Origin: Lentibacillus amyloliquefaciens
GTDB lineage: Bacteria > Bacillota > Bacilli > Bacillales > Amphibacillaceae
DNA: 64,000 bases
NCBI RefSeq assembly: GCF_001307805.1
Contig: NZ_CP013862.1
Coordinates: forward strand, 3,596,001 to 3,660,000
Reading direction: 5' to 3'
The translations under genes were made by a program, and so were the position numbers. Position 1 is the first letter of the stretch; the number at the start of each line of letters is the position of its first letter. Below, one piece after another: positions 1 through 8,119 of this stretch. The notes under the pieces were generated by a model that saw nothing but the letters and a program-made list of their open reading frames with translations, did not search any database and was not told the origin of the DNA.

Positions 1-228
1 ACTGCCGGAGAAATGTTTGAACTTGATGCAATTGCAGCAGTTGTTATTGGCGGTACAAGTCTGATGGGAGGCCGCGGGCGGATTACCGGCACATTAATCG
101 GGGCTCTGATAATCGGGGTTATTGACAATGGTCTGAATCTCATGAATGTTTCGTCCTTCTATCAGCAGATTGTGAAAGGTGGCGTCATTCTGCTTGCGGT
201 TTTACTGGATAGGAAGTCCAATAAATAA
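1..228 (+). CDS. rbsC: Ribose-type ABC transporter permease, C-terminal fragment (cut by window edge)
   Basis: The reading frame is open from base 1 and ends at 228, giving the last 75 residues of a membrane protein. The stretch with [15 protein letters not shown] and the following [19 protein letters not shown] segment is typical of the C-terminal end of RbsC/AraH-type permeases, which form the membrane channel of the high-affinity ribose importer. It ends in a hydrophobic helix and a short basic tail. The substrate-binding protein gene begins 20 bases downstream with its own ribosome site, so the two belong to one operon whose ATPase and regulator lie outside the window. Ribose as substrate is inferred from the family; a related sugar is possible. 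Confidence 0.9.
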   Translation, partial: TAGEMFELDAIAAVVIGGTSLMGGRGRITGTLIGALIIGVIDNGLNLMNVSSFYQQIVKGGVILLAVLLDRKSNK

Positions 229-247
229 ATTTAAGGAGGAGTTTCAA

Positions 248-1192
248 ATGGCTGAATGGTTGAAAAGAATAGGGGTTTTGGCAGTATTGCTGCTGGTTGT
301 CAGTGCTTGTTCTACAGATAGTCCTGGTTCATCGGATGAAGGCGGGGAGAGTTCTGAAGGATCTTCAGATGATTCAGTAAAAATTGGATTGTCCGTTTCA
401 ACTTTGAATAATCCTTTTTTCGTGACATTGCGTGATGGTGCAGAAGCTGCGGCAGAGGAAGCCGGTTATGAGATTGTGGTAACCGATGCTCAGGATGATG
501 CGTCAACACAATTGAGTGATATTGAGGATTTATTGCAGCAAAATATTGATGTTCTGCTAGTTAATCCTGTTGACTCTGAAGCAGTTGTCACGGCAATTGA
601 GTCCGCCAATTCCCAGGACGTTCCTGTCATTACGGTTGACCGCAGTGCGGAAGGTGGAGATGTTGTAAGCCACATCGCCTCTGATAACGTTTCAGGTGGT
701 GAGATGGCTGGTGAATTTATTGCCGATCAACTGGGTGAAAGTGGAAACCTGGTTGAATTGCAGGGTGTACCCGGCGCATCTGCCACTAGAGAAAGAGGAG
801 AAGGTTTCCATAATATTGTGGATGAAATCGACGGTTTGGATGTTGCTGCTCAGCAGTCGGCAAACTTTAACCGCTCGGAAGGTTTGAACGTTATGGAAAA
901 TATCATTCAAAGTACTGACCAGATTGATGCCGTATTCGCTCACAACGATGAAATGGCACTCGGAGCATTAGAGGCACTTCAATCCAATGGTATGTTGGAG
1001 GATGTTATTGTAGTTGGCTTTGATGCAACAGACGATGCTGTTGCAGCTGTCGAAGAAGGAACCATGGATGCAACGATTGCCCAACAGCCGGAATTAATCG
1101 GGCAAAATGCGATTGACGCAGTAGGCTCAGTCGTCAATGATGAATCTGTCGATGAATTTATTCCTGTTGAATTGCAGATGGTGACGGAATAG
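248..1192 (+). CDS. rbsB: Ribose-type ABC transporter substrate-binding lipoprotein
   Basis: A 314-residue periplasmic-binding-protein-family lipoprotein that captures ribose (or a similar sugar) outside the membrane and delivers it to RbsC. The ATG at 248 is chosen because a strong site (AAGGAGGA, 233-240) sits just before it; the upstream in-frame ATG overlaps rbsC and lacks a site. A basic start, a hydrophobic core and the lipobox VVSAC place the lipidated cysteine at residue 21, followed by a Ser/Gly/Glu-rich linker. The mature part starts with KIGLSVSTLNNPFFVTL, characteristic of RbsB, and contains the hinge-type motif FAHNDEMALGALEAL. A terminator follows directly, so this is the last gene of the rbs operon. 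Confidence 0.92.
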   Translation: MAEWLKRIGVLAVLLLVVSACSTDSPGSSDEGGESSEGSSDDSVKIGLSVSTLNNPFFVTLRDGAEAAAEEAGYEIVVTDAQDDASTQLSDIEDLLQQNIDVLLVNPVDSEAVVTAIESANSQDVPVITVDRSAEGGDVVSHIASDNVSGGEMAGEFIADQLGESGNLVELQGVPGASATRERGEGFHNIVDEIDGLDVAAQQSANFNRSEGLNVMENIIQSTDQIDAVFAHNDEMALGALEALQSNGMLEDVIVVGFDATDDAVAAVEEGTMDATIAQQPELIGQNAIDAVGSVVNDESVDEFIPVELQMVTE

Positions 1193-1207
1193 AGGTTGTA
1201 TCGAGGA

Positions 1208-1244
1208 ACAGGTCATGTCACTTAGGTGGATGGCCTGTTTTTTT
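1208..1244 (+). terminator. Rho-independent terminator after rbsB
   Basis: ACAGGTCAT pairs with ATGGCCTGT (one G-T pair) across a 13-base loop and is followed by a run of eight T. It lies 15 bases after the rbsB stop. Confidence 0.85.
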
Positions 1245-1479
1245 ATCTTGTAAATTGGGAACAAAGGTTCTAATTTTGATCAATAGGGGGAAGAAGAGGC
1301 TATACACTTATCCGGAATGAATTAATTATAGGGATGTGGTAAACTCAGATTTTTAGTTTGGTTTGGAGGAATACTGCCAAATGATGTCGCTAATCACTGG
1401 CGAATATTTTGTATAGATGAGAGGAATTGGGGAAAGCTAAATGTGCCAATGACTTAAATCATACAAAATGGTGATGTGA

Positions 1480-1791
1480 ATGAAAGGTTTAATTTTAAAA
1501 AGCACCTTGATGGTTGCTATGATTTCTTTGATACCAATTTTGACAGCAGTAGAGGCTAAGCCGGTTGAAGAGGGAACAGAGGCGCATAATTGGCAAGAAT
1601 ATAGCACACATTATGAAATAATCGAAGCCGGATCGCATGAATATACATACTGGAAGAATTTCATTGAACGAACCCGTACATGTGACATTTCCCACAAAAT
1701 GAAATCAGTCGTATATTATTGCGACGTGCATGGTCACACAGATTCTGAAATCTATCTTGATGAAACCATTCATAGTCATGAACATGACTAA
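1480..1791 (+). CDS. Small secreted protein of unknown function, Cys/His-containing
   Basis: A 103-residue protein not recognised as a known family. The N-terminus (residues 1-26) is a good Sec signal peptide: a basic start, a hydrophobic core, and AVEA before a likely cleavage site. There is no lipobox, so release or wall retention is likely. The mature region is acidic, with two cysteines (in RTCDISH and YYCDVHGH) that could form a disulfide, and ends in a His-rich tail (HSHEHD) that could bind metal. The ribosome site (GGTGATGTG) is weak. A terminator follows at once and the preceding gene ends in one, so it is monocistronic. Metal binding is a guess from composition only. Confidence 0.6.
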   Translation: MKGLILKSTLMVAMISLIPILTAVEAKPVEEGTEAHNWQEYSTHYEIIEAGSHEYTYWKNFIERTRTCDISHKMKSVVYYCDVHGHTDSEIYLDETIHSHEHD

Positions 1792-1794
1792 TCA

Positions 1795-1832
1795 ATGGGG
1801 CAGAGGAGACTTCCCTGTCCCATTTTGTTTTT
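1795..1832 (+). terminator. Rho-independent terminator
   Basis: ATGGGGCAG pairs with CTGTCCCAT (one G-T pair), followed by a T-rich tract. It lies directly after the small secreted protein gene. Confidence 0.8.
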
Positions 1833-1911
1833 GTGTGTGATTGCGTTTTCATAAGGGTTTATAGTAAACTGGAAATTGGATTGAACCAAATTAACACGGG
1901 GAGGTTATAGT

Positions 1912-3459
1912 TTGGTACTACCTTACAAGCATGAACCATTTACTGATTTTACTGATAAACAAAATCGCTCTGAATACGAAGCGGCTCTTAGAAAAGTTGA
2001 AAGTGAGCTGGGTCGGGATTATCCGCTGGTTATTGGCGGTGAAAAAATCTACACTGATGATAAGCTGACGTCAGTAAATCCGGCCAATAAAGAGCAAGTG
2101 ATCGGAAAAGCCTCTATGGCAACAGAGGACCATATTGACAAGGCTATGGAAGAGGCGAAAAAAGCTTTTAAAGAATGGAAAAAATGGACCGCTGAAGAAC
2201 GTGCGGAAGTCCTGTTCAAAGCAGCAGCGATTGCACGCCGACGCAAGCATGAGATTTCCGCATGGATGTCTTATGAAGCGAACAAGCCATGGGGCCAGTC
2301 TGATGCTGATACAGCTGAAGGCATTGACTTTATGGAATATTACGGGCGTCACATGATCGACCTTGGACAAGGCAAGGAAATCAATGACCGTCCCGGTGAA
2401 AACAACAAATATTTCTATCAGCCATTGGGACCCGGTGTTGCCATTCCACCATGGAATTTTGCCTTTGCGATTGTGACCGGGACAACGGTCGGCCCGATTG
2501 TAGCCGGCAATCCGGTATTGATGAAACCATCTGAAAATACACCGGTTATCGCGTATAAGTTAGTCGAGATTTTAGAAGAAGCAGGCCTGCCAAAAGGCGT
2601 TGTCAACTTCTTGCCGGGCGATCCAGCAGAAATCGGCGACTACCTTGTTGATCATAAAGACACACATTTTATTAACTTTACTGGTTCACGCGCAACAGGC
2701 ACACGTATTTATAACCGTGCATCTGTCGTTCAAGAAGGACAAACCCACTTAAAGCGTGTCGTTGCTGAAATGGGCGGAAAGGATACAATCATTGTTGATA
2801 ATGATGCCGATGTGGATCTTGCTGCCAAATCAATTGTTGATTCAGCATTCGGTTTCCAGGGACAGAAATGTTCGGCATGTTCCCGGGCAATCGTCCATCA
2901 GGATGTATATGATGACGTGCTGGAAAAAGCTATTGAAAAAGCAAAAGCGTATACAACAGGCAACCCTGGCGAGGAAGATGTGCCGATGGGCGCTGTCGCT
3001 AACCAAAAGCAGTTTGATAAGATTAAAGATTATATTGAAATCGGCAAAAAGGAAGGCGAGCTTGCTTACGGTGGGGAAACCGATGATTCCAAAGGTTATC
3101 ATGTCCATGCAACCATTTTTAAGGATATGGATCCAGAGGGACGCATTATGCAGGAGGAAATCTTTGGACCGGTTGTCGGATTTGCCAAAGCGAAAGACTT
3201 TGATGAGCTGCTGGATATCGCCAACAATACAGACTATGCGCTGACCGGCGCGGTTATTTCAAACAACCGTGCACATTTGAACCGTGCCCGTTATGAATTT
3301 GAAGTCGGCAACTTGTACTTCAATCGCGGATGCACCGGATCAATCGTCGGTTATCAGCCATTCGGCGGATTCAAGATGTCCGGAACAGACGCCAAAGCCG
3401 GCGGACCGGATTACCTCTTGAACTTCCTGGCACCTAAGACTGTGACGGAAGCGTGGTAA
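1912..3459 (+). CDS. rocA: L-glutamate gamma-semialdehyde (P5C) dehydrogenase
   Basis: A 515-residue aldehyde dehydrogenase of the RocA/PruA group. It oxidises glutamate semialdehyde (from proline or arginine breakdown) to glutamate with NAD+ in the cytoplasm. The TTG start at 1912 is supported by GGGGAGGT at 1898-1905. Visible hallmarks are the PPWNFAFA segment, the general-base motif EMGGKD (Glu286) and the nucleophile in GQKCSACSR (Cys320, with the second Cys at 323). The C-terminal block [21 protein letters not shown] is typical of the P5C branch rather than other ALDHs. Length matches the family (about 515). It stands alone between terminators, with no proline dehydrogenase nearby, so it probably serves proline/arginine catabolism or osmolyte turnover from a separate locus. 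Confidence 0.95.
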   Translation: MVLPYKHEPFTDFTDKQNRSEYEAALRKVESELGRDYPLVIGGEKIYTDDKLTSVNPANKEQVIGKASMATEDHIDKAMEEAKKAFKEWKKWTAEERAEVLFKAAAIARRRKHEISAWMSYEANKPWGQSDADTAEGIDFMEYYGRHMIDLGQGKEINDRPGENNKYFYQPLGPGVAIPPWNFAFAIVTGTTVGPIVAGNPVLMKPSENTPVIAYKLVEILEEAGLPKGVVNFLPGDPAEIGDYLVDHKDTHFINFTGSRATGTRIYNRASVVQEGQTHLKRVVAEMGGKDTIIVDNDADVDLAAKSIVDSAFGFQGQKCSACSRAIVHQDVYDDVLEKAIEKAKAYTTGNPGEEDVPMGAVANQKQFDKIKDYIEIGKKEGELAYGGETDDSKGYHVHATIFKDMDPEGRIMQEEIFGPVVGFAKAKDFDELLDIANNTDYALTGAVISNNRAHLNRARYEFEVGNLYFNRGCTGSIVGYQPFGGFKMSGTDAKAGGPDYLLNFLAPKTVTEAW

Positions 3460-3483
3460 AATATAAATTTTTGAATGAAAAGG

Positions 3484-3515
3484 AGCGGTGGTTGTTAAAA
3501 CTGCCGCTTTTTTTT
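3484..3515 (+). terminator. Terminator after rocA
   Basis: AGCGGTGG pairs with CTGCCGCT (with wobble pairs) over a short loop and runs into eight T. Confidence 0.75.
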
Positions 3516-3570
3516 GTGAGAGGGACAAAGACACGGTTCCACAATGTGTAAATTGAATCAATATAATATA

Positions 3571-3605
3571 AAAACTGCTGATTCTATAAGAGACCAGCAG
3601 TTTTT
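3571..3605. terminator. Bidirectional terminator between rocA and the SsuA-like gene
   Basis: AAAACTGCTG and CAGCAGTTTTT form a perfect stem flanked by A and T tracts on either side, so it can stop transcription on both strands. It lies 40 bases after the stop of the minus-strand ABC operon. Confidence 0.8.
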
Positions 3606-3645
3606 AATGAAGATCAGAGAACATAAAGCAATATCCTATCGTCCT

Positions 3646-4647
3646 TTACTGAATAAACGTTTTATTTACAAATCCTTCAAAGTCAGGCTTTTCTTTCAGG
3701 AATTGCAGGTCATGGGATGAATTACCGAATTCCTGGATGACGTCTGCATTGACTTCATACGTGAAGTTGGTGCGTTCCCAGGCGTTCTCCATGACGCTTT
3801 TTTCCAGTTGCTGATCTGTGATCTCAGCAATGCCGTCGATGGTAATATCAATCGCTTCGTCAGGGTTGTCGTTAATATATTGAACGGCTTCTTTATGGGC
3901 ATCAACTAATTTTTGGACCTGTTCACTGTTGTTTTCAACCATGTCATCGGATGTAACCATAACAGCTGCCGGCAGCGTTTTGCCAAACGAAATCTCACTG
4001 GTTGGAATGACAACGTTGGCATCTACTTCTGCTTCCATGACGGATGCCCATGGTTCAGGTGCTGTGGCGACATCCACATCGCCATTTTCAAACATTGACT
4101 GATAGCGTGCCGGTTCACCGGTTACATGTTTCATAGAGCCGCCGGTGCGTTCAGAGGTGATGCCTCTTTCCTTCATATAGGTTTCGAATTGAACATTGTG
4201 CGTGCACCCGACACGAGGTGAAATGAATGTTTTGCCTTCAACGTCTTCCCAGGATTTAATTCCGCTCCCGTCACGGGAAACAATCACGGTCCCGCCGGTG
4301 GAAGATGCGCCGATAATCTGCGCCTCCACTCCGGAAATGAAGCTGTTCATGGCAGGCCCCGGTCCGACAAGTCCGCCTTCGATTTCACCGGCTGCCAATG
4401 CTTTCATAAATGTGGCACCGTCAGGAAATGTTTGATATTCGATGTTGACATTTTCGCCGAGATGATCCTTATACATTTCTTTTTGTTTGGCAACCATCGC
4501 CGGTGCGTGGTTCAAATTAGGGAAGTAGCCAATCGTAACCGTTTCACTTTCACTATCATTATTGCCTGAAGCCTCACTGCTGCCGCCACCACATGCGGCA
4601 AGAATCAAGATTATACTAATTGCCAGAAGTCCTAAAAATTTTCTCAA
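3646..4647 (-). CDS. ssuA: ABC transporter substrate-binding lipoprotein, SsuA/TauA/NrtA type
   Basis: A 333-residue lipoprotein that binds the substrate of the import system encoded just upstream. The start is TTG at 4647, with AGGGGA nine bases before it. The lipobox LAAC puts the lipidated cysteine at residue 19, followed by Gly/Ser/acidic linker residues. The mature domain starts TIGYFPNLNHAPAMVA and has an EPWAS motif in the second half, both typical of the NMT1/SsuA-like family (aliphatic sulfonates, taurine, nitrate, thiamine precursors). It is the last gene of an ssuB-ssuC-ssuA operon. No monooxygenase (SsuD/TauD) gene and no THI-box-like leader are present, so sulfonate is the best guess but the substrate is unproven. 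Confidence 0.8.
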   Translation of the reverse strand: MRKFLGLLAISIILILAACGGGSSEASGNNDSESETVTIGYFPNLNHAPAMVAKQKEMYKDHLGENVNIEYQTFPDGATFMKALAAGEIEGGLVGPGPAMNSFISGVEAQIIGASSTGGTVIVSRDGSGIKSWEDVEGKTFISPRVGCTHNVQFETYMKERGITSERTGGSMKHVTGEPARYQSMFENGDVDVATAPEPWASVMEAEVDANVVIPTSEISFGKTLPAAVMVTSDDMVENNSEQVQKLVDAHKEAVQYINDNPDEAIDITIDGIAEITDQQLEKSVMENAWERTNFTYEVNADVIQEFGNSSHDLQFLKEKPDFEGFVNKTFIQ

Positions 4648-4714
4648 CTTAAAAATCCCCTCTCTTTTGTTTTGAAAAATTGACGCTTAGTAATCGGGTA
4701 TAAATCGCCGATTG

Positions 4715-5476
4715 TTAAGCTGCTTCTCCCATTCCCCAGCGTCTGAGTACTTTATTTTCAATCCGCTGGAATACAAGCTGGTCGACAATGGAACCAATTA
4801 CGCCAATAATGATAATGATTCCAATTACGAGACTCATGTTGTTAAAATCGGACGCATAGCTGAGTGTATAGCCCAATCCCGGACCGGTACTCAGCATTTC
4901 GCCGGCCATCAATGCACGCCAGCTGAATGCCCATGCCAGCCGAACGCCGGTTACAGCATGTGGAATGGATGCCGGGACAACGACTTTGAAAAATAAATCC
5001 ATACCCTTTGAACCCATCGTGCGTGCTGCCTGCATATAAATTGGGGCGACATTTTTGATGCCGATGCGCATATTCATTGTCATGACAAATGTTCCGCCGA
5101 TAACAACAACAAAAATGATTGATGCTTCGGTAAAGCCAAACCAGATGATGGCGAGCGGTACCCAGACTATGCTCGGAACACTTTGCAGGGCTAAAATCAT
5201 CGTGCCGAGGGTTTCGTCCGCTGTCTTCACTTTGGCAAGCAGTACACCGAGCAGTGTCCCGATCACCAGTGAAATAGCGAGTCCGATGAAAAGATGCCGG
5301 AAACTGGCTACGATATCATAGACAAGTGTCATGTCACTAAAGCCGGCATAGATTGTTTCAGCAACTGTCAACGGGCTTGGAATCATGGACTCGGGCCAGA
5401 TGCCGAGCAGATAGATCCCGTGCCAAATTAAAAGAAGAGTCGCAAAAAATATAATGCGTTTAATAATTACCGGCAT
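4715..5476 (-). CDS. ssuC: ABC transporter permease, SsuC/TauC type
   Basis: A 253-residue inner-membrane permease with about six transmembrane segments. The cytoplasmic EAA loop (MQAARTMGSKGMDLFFKVVVP, around residues 150-170) docks with the ATPase. The ATG start has GAGGAG seven bases upstream. It overlaps the end of the ATPase gene by 17 bases, which suggests coupled translation, and it precedes the binding-protein gene by 67 bases. Sequence features (WPESMIPSPLTV, LQSVPSIVWVPLAIIWFGF) are those of the SsuC/TauC/NrtB family. Substrate specificity cannot be read from the permease. Confidence 0.88.
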   Translation of the reverse strand: MPVIIKRIIFFATLLLIWHGIYLLGIWPESMIPSPLTVAETIYAGFSDMTLVYDIVASFRHLFIGLAISLVIGTLLGVLLAKVKTADETLGTMILALQSVPSIVWVPLAIIWFGFTEASIIFVVVIGGTFVMTMNMRIGIKNVAPIYMQAARTMGSKGMDLFFKVVVPASIPHAVTGVRLAWAFSWRALMAGEMLSTGPGLGYTLSYASDFNNMSLVIGIIIIIGVIGSIVDQLVFQRIENKVLRRWGMGEAA

Positions 5477-6242
5477 ATTGCAACTCCTCTTTCATGACGT
5501 TTTCAATCTCTGTTTTCAAAATAGCCATGACATCTTCTTCCATTTTGGCCATATCCTGCTGCTGCCGCGGTCGTTCAAGATCAACTTTGAAGTCCGAAAT
5601 GATTGTTCCCGGTCGTGCGCTCATGATCATAACACGATCTGATAGTTTAATAGCTTCCCGGATGCTGTGTGTGACAAATACGATCGTCTTTTTCGTGTCG
5701 AGCCATATTTTTTCAACCTCTTCCTGCAATACCTGGCGCGTTTGTTCATCGAGTGCACCGAATGGTTCATCCATAAGGAGCAGTCCGGAATCCATTGCGA
5801 GAGCTCTTGCAATCGCAACACGCTGCTGCATCCCTCCGGAAAGTTCGTGCGGGTAATTGTCGGAAAACTGGCTGAGATGGACCATTTTCAGGTAATATGC
5901 AGCTGCCTGCTCCTGTTCATTTTTGTTCAGTCTTTTCCGCAATGGAAAGGTGACATTTTCTTTTACAGACATCCATGGAAATAATGCAGGTTCCTGAAAT
6001 ACCATGCTTTTATCCGGACCGGGCTCTGTGATCTCTTTATTTTCCAAACTGACCGAACCTGATGAGGGCTTCGACAGTCCTGCAATGATTGACAGCAAAG
6101 TTGATTTACCACAGCCGGATGGGCCCAGTAATGATATAAATTCACCTTCATTAATGTCCAAATTAATATTTTCTAAAGCCTGAAGCGGCTGCTCATCGTC
6201 TCGCTGGAATGATTTGGCGATGTTGCTGATGTCCAGGTACAT
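5460..6242 (-). CDS. ssuB: ABC transporter ATPase, SsuB/TauB type
   Basis: A 260-residue ATP-binding subunit that powers the SsuBCA-like importer. Walker A is GPSGCGKST, the signature is LSGGMQQRVAIARAL, Walker B is LLLMDEPFGALDE, and the switch His is in VFVTHSIREA. The ATG at 6242 is preferred because AGGAG lies 13 bases before it; a GTG at 6266 would add eight residues but has no clear site. It is first in the operon, behind a good vegetative promoter at 6315-6343. The gene order ATPase-permease-binding protein differs from B. subtilis ssuBACD, and the oxygenase is missing. Confidence 0.88.
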   Translation of the reverse strand: MYLDISNIAKSFQRDDEQPLQALENINLDINEGEFISLLGPSGCGKSTLLSIIAGLSKPSSGSVSLENKEITEPGPDKSMVFQEPALFPWMSVKENVTFPLRKRLNKNEQEQAAAYYLKMVHLSQFSDNYPHELSGGMQQRVAIARALAMDSGLLLMDEPFGALDEQTRQVLQEEVEKIWLDTKKTIVFVTHSIREAIKLSDRVMIMSARPGTIISDFKVDLERPRQQQDMAKMEEDVMAILKTEIENVMKEELQYAGNY

Positions 6243-6314
6243 AGGCGGATACTCACTCCTGTTCACTGTTCGCTCTAATCCTTATTAACTTTATCGGAAA
6301 TATGCGTTTTAAGC

Positions 6315-6343
6315 ATTTTACCATGGATTGATGAATTTTCCAA
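6315..6343 (-). promoter_or_regulatory. Sigma-A promoter of the ssuBCA-like operon
   Basis: On the minus strand TTGGAA and TAAAAT are separated by exactly 17 bases, about 70 bases upstream of the ATPase start. Confidence 0.65.
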
Positions 6344-6365
6344 TAGGCGAATTAACTAAAGTTGA

Positions 6366-6635
6366 AGAAGACTCCGGGGTTATCTCTATCAGGACGGCCG
6401 ATTAGTAAGGTCGAGTGCCTATTCGTTTGAACTGCTTGAGCGGATAGGCGGGGGCGATGCGTTTACAGCCGGTATTTTACACGGGATAGCATCCGGCATG
6501 AGCCCTGCTGAGGCGGTTGAGTTCGGCACTGCCTCAGGCGTTTTGAAGCATATGGTATATGGGGATCATAATCAGTACACAGCAGATGAAATCAATACAT
6601 TTATGGAAAATCACGGTTCAGATGTCAGCAGATAA
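6366..6635 (+). pseudogene. kdgK: Remnant of 2-keto-3-deoxygluconate kinase (PfkB family), C-terminal 89 codons only
   Basis: In frame 3, between a stop at 6363 and TAA at 6633, the translation contains GYLYQDGRLV, then RIGGGDAFTAGILHG and AVEFGTASGVLKH. This matches the C-terminal third of KdgK-type sugar kinases, including the PfkB catalytic motif with its conserved Asp (GGGDAF). The first about 230 residues are absent and no start or ribosome site is present. The promoter of the divergent ABC operon abuts it. It is therefore a decayed gene whose 5' part was deleted. KdgK phosphorylates KDG in pectin/hexuronate breakdown; no other gene of that route is in the window. Confidence 0.8.
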
Positions 6636-6660
6636 TGCTGGTCTAATACTCATTACAAAG

Positions 6661-6694
6661 AAAGCCGATATCTTCCCAGAAGATATCGGCTTTT
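6661..6694. terminator. Strong bidirectional terminator
   Basis: AAAGCCGATATCTTC pairs perfectly with GAAGATATCGGCTTT over a 3-base loop. It is flanked by A and T tracts, so it can end the kdgK remnant transcript and the minus-strand dipeptidase. Confidence 0.9.
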
Positions 6695-6705
6695 ATAGTG
6701 ATGTG

Positions 6706-7752
6706 TTACTTCCACGTCTCTTCCAAAACACGCACCCAGTTGCCATGTGTGATTTTCTGCAGCTCGTCATCATGAAATCCGTGGGCTTTCAAGCGTTCAA
6801 GCAGGTTTGGCAGGCCTGTGACATCTTTTAATGAATCAGGAACACTAGTACCGTCAAAATCAGAGCCTAGTGCGACATGATCGACTCCGAATTTCTCAGC
6901 GATATAGGCAACGTGCCGGACTATTTTATCGAGTGATATGTCGGTTTCAAGACCGCCGTCTTCCCGAAGCATGTTAACAGCATAGTTAATCCCGGCAACA
7001 CCATTAGACTCGGCGATCGCTTCGAGCTGGTTATCGGTCAGGTTCCGGGCAATCGGACTGATCGTGTGGGCATTGGAATGGGTTGCCACAAGCGGTGCCT
7101 CCGTGATGGCGGCAACATCCCAGAACCCTTTTTCATTGAGATGCGTGGTATCGATCATAATGCCAAGTTTATTACATTCACGGACAAGTGCTTTCCCGTC
7201 ATCAGTAAGTCCGGGCCCCGTGTCAGGGGAAGATGGATAGCGGAAAGGTACGCCTTCACCATAAGCGTTTGGCCGGCTCCAGACGATGCCGAGCGACCGA
7301 AGCCCTGCCTGATAAAGCACGTGAAGGGCATCGAAGTTAGTGTCAATCGCTTCAGCGCCTTCAATATGGAAAATGGCGGCCATAATGTCATTTTGGAGAC
7401 AATGTTTTAGTTCCTCAGCTGTCCTGACGACCTTTAACTGACCACGAGCTTCAGATTCAAGCTTAAATAAACGGGCTGCCAATGCGTTCGTGAAATCAAG
7501 CGCCCTTTCCTGACTTATTGGCGAAGGCAGCGGTACATCATAGCCATTTTCGGTGAGGTGATCTTCCGGTCCGGCATTGTCGTTTTCATTAGGTGTGAAG
7601 ACTGCGAAAAAACCGCCCCCAAGACCACTTTTCTGAGCACGGGGAAGATCGATGTGACCGGCCGAACTTTCGGTGAAAAATGACGGGGCATTTGACATTT
7701 GAAGTCTTAGAAGTGTATCGTTATGCCCGTCGAAAATTGGATGAGTTGTCAT
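6706..7752 (-). CDS. Membrane-type dipeptidase, peptidase family M19
   Basis: A 348-residue zinc dipeptidase related to renal dipeptidase; family members cleave L-L or L-D dipeptides. The zinc ligands can be read as HND near the start (His10, Asp12), the bridging Glu131 in HIEGAEAI, His204 in DTTHLNEKG and His225 in ATHSNAH, and a GSDFDG motif lies near the C-terminus. There is no signal peptide, so despite the family name it is probably cytoplasmic. The ATG start has AAGGAG at good spacing. It stands alone with a terminator just downstream. A role in recycling D-containing dipeptides is possible but cannot be shown here. Confidence 0.9.
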   Translation of the reverse strand: MTTHPIFDGHNDTLLRLQMSNAPSFFTESSAGHIDLPRAQKSGLGGGFFAVFTPNENDNAGPEDHLTENGYDVPLPSPISQERALDFTNALAARLFKLESEARGQLKVVRTAEELKHCLQNDIMAAIFHIEGAEAIDTNFDALHVLYQAGLRSLGIVWSRPNAYGEGVPFRYPSSPDTGPGLTDDGKALVRECNKLGIMIDTTHLNEKGFWDVAAITEAPLVATHSNAHTISPIARNLTDNQLEAIAESNGVAGINYAVNMLREDGGLETDISLDKIVRHVAYIAEKFGVDHVALGSDFDGTSVPDSLKDVTGLPNLLERLKAHGFHDDELQKITHGNWVRVLEETWK

Positions 7753-7880
7753 TAAATTCGCTCCTTTTTATTTCGTTTTGTGACTGTATCATATCATACG
7801 ATTCAGCTTAAGGGTTTATTGTTTTCGGCCGAGGTGAATATCTGGCTGCTGAAATCATGGCACGCCCGGCTAAAATCTTT

Positions 7881-7980
7881 TTCGCGTGGATTTGGACGCA
7901 ATTCGCGTGATTATCGTGAATTTCGCGTAGTTCTCTCCCTATTTCGCGCAGTCACCACAGGATTTCGCGCGATCCCACGG
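7881..7980. repeat. Short tandem array with 21-bp period, TTCGCG family (copy 1)
   Basis: TTCGCG cores occur at 7881, 7902, 7922, 7943 and 7964, i.e. spacings of 21, 20, 21 and 21 bases. The best-conserved unit reads TTCGCGCGATCCCACGG. A second array with the same core and an exact 21-bp period lies at 19586-19680, and two degenerate units lie at 28762-28787. A 69-residue open frame across it (7780-7989) has no ribosome site and low-complexity composition, so I do not call it a gene. This array fills most of the 367-base gap upstream of the exchanger gene. Confidence 0.75.
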
Positions 7981-8031
7981 CTTCGGTAGACGAAAAACAT
8001 ACCCTCAAGGTGCACGTAAAGCAGGTTTTAA

Positions 8032-8060
8032 TTGGCTGGATATGTCAATTGCTTTAAAAT
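8032..8060 (+). promoter_or_regulatory. Candidate sigma-A promoter of the cation exchanger gene
   Basis: TTGGCT and TAAAAT are 17 bases apart, 60 bases before the TTG start. The -35 box is imperfect. Confidence 0.4.
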
Positions 8061-8119
8061 GATAATTATGGGGTAAATTAAAGTATGGGGAGGAGTCAGG
8101 AAGATAAGGAGTTGTTAGA

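Noticed and set aside
1376..1440. Very short frame after a GGAGG at about 1364
   Set aside because: It would encode only about 11 residues with poor spacing; nothing supports translation.
3646..6242. Thiamine-precursor (ThiXYZ) importer as an alternative for the ABC operon
   Set aside because: No TPP riboswitch-like leader or thi gene is visible; the family resemblance to SsuABC is closer, although the substrate stays open.
7780..7989. 69-residue open frame with Arg-rich, Phe-rich repeats
   Set aside because: It runs through the 21-bp TTCGCG array; it has no ribosome site, and the repeat period of seven codons keeps the frame open by itself.
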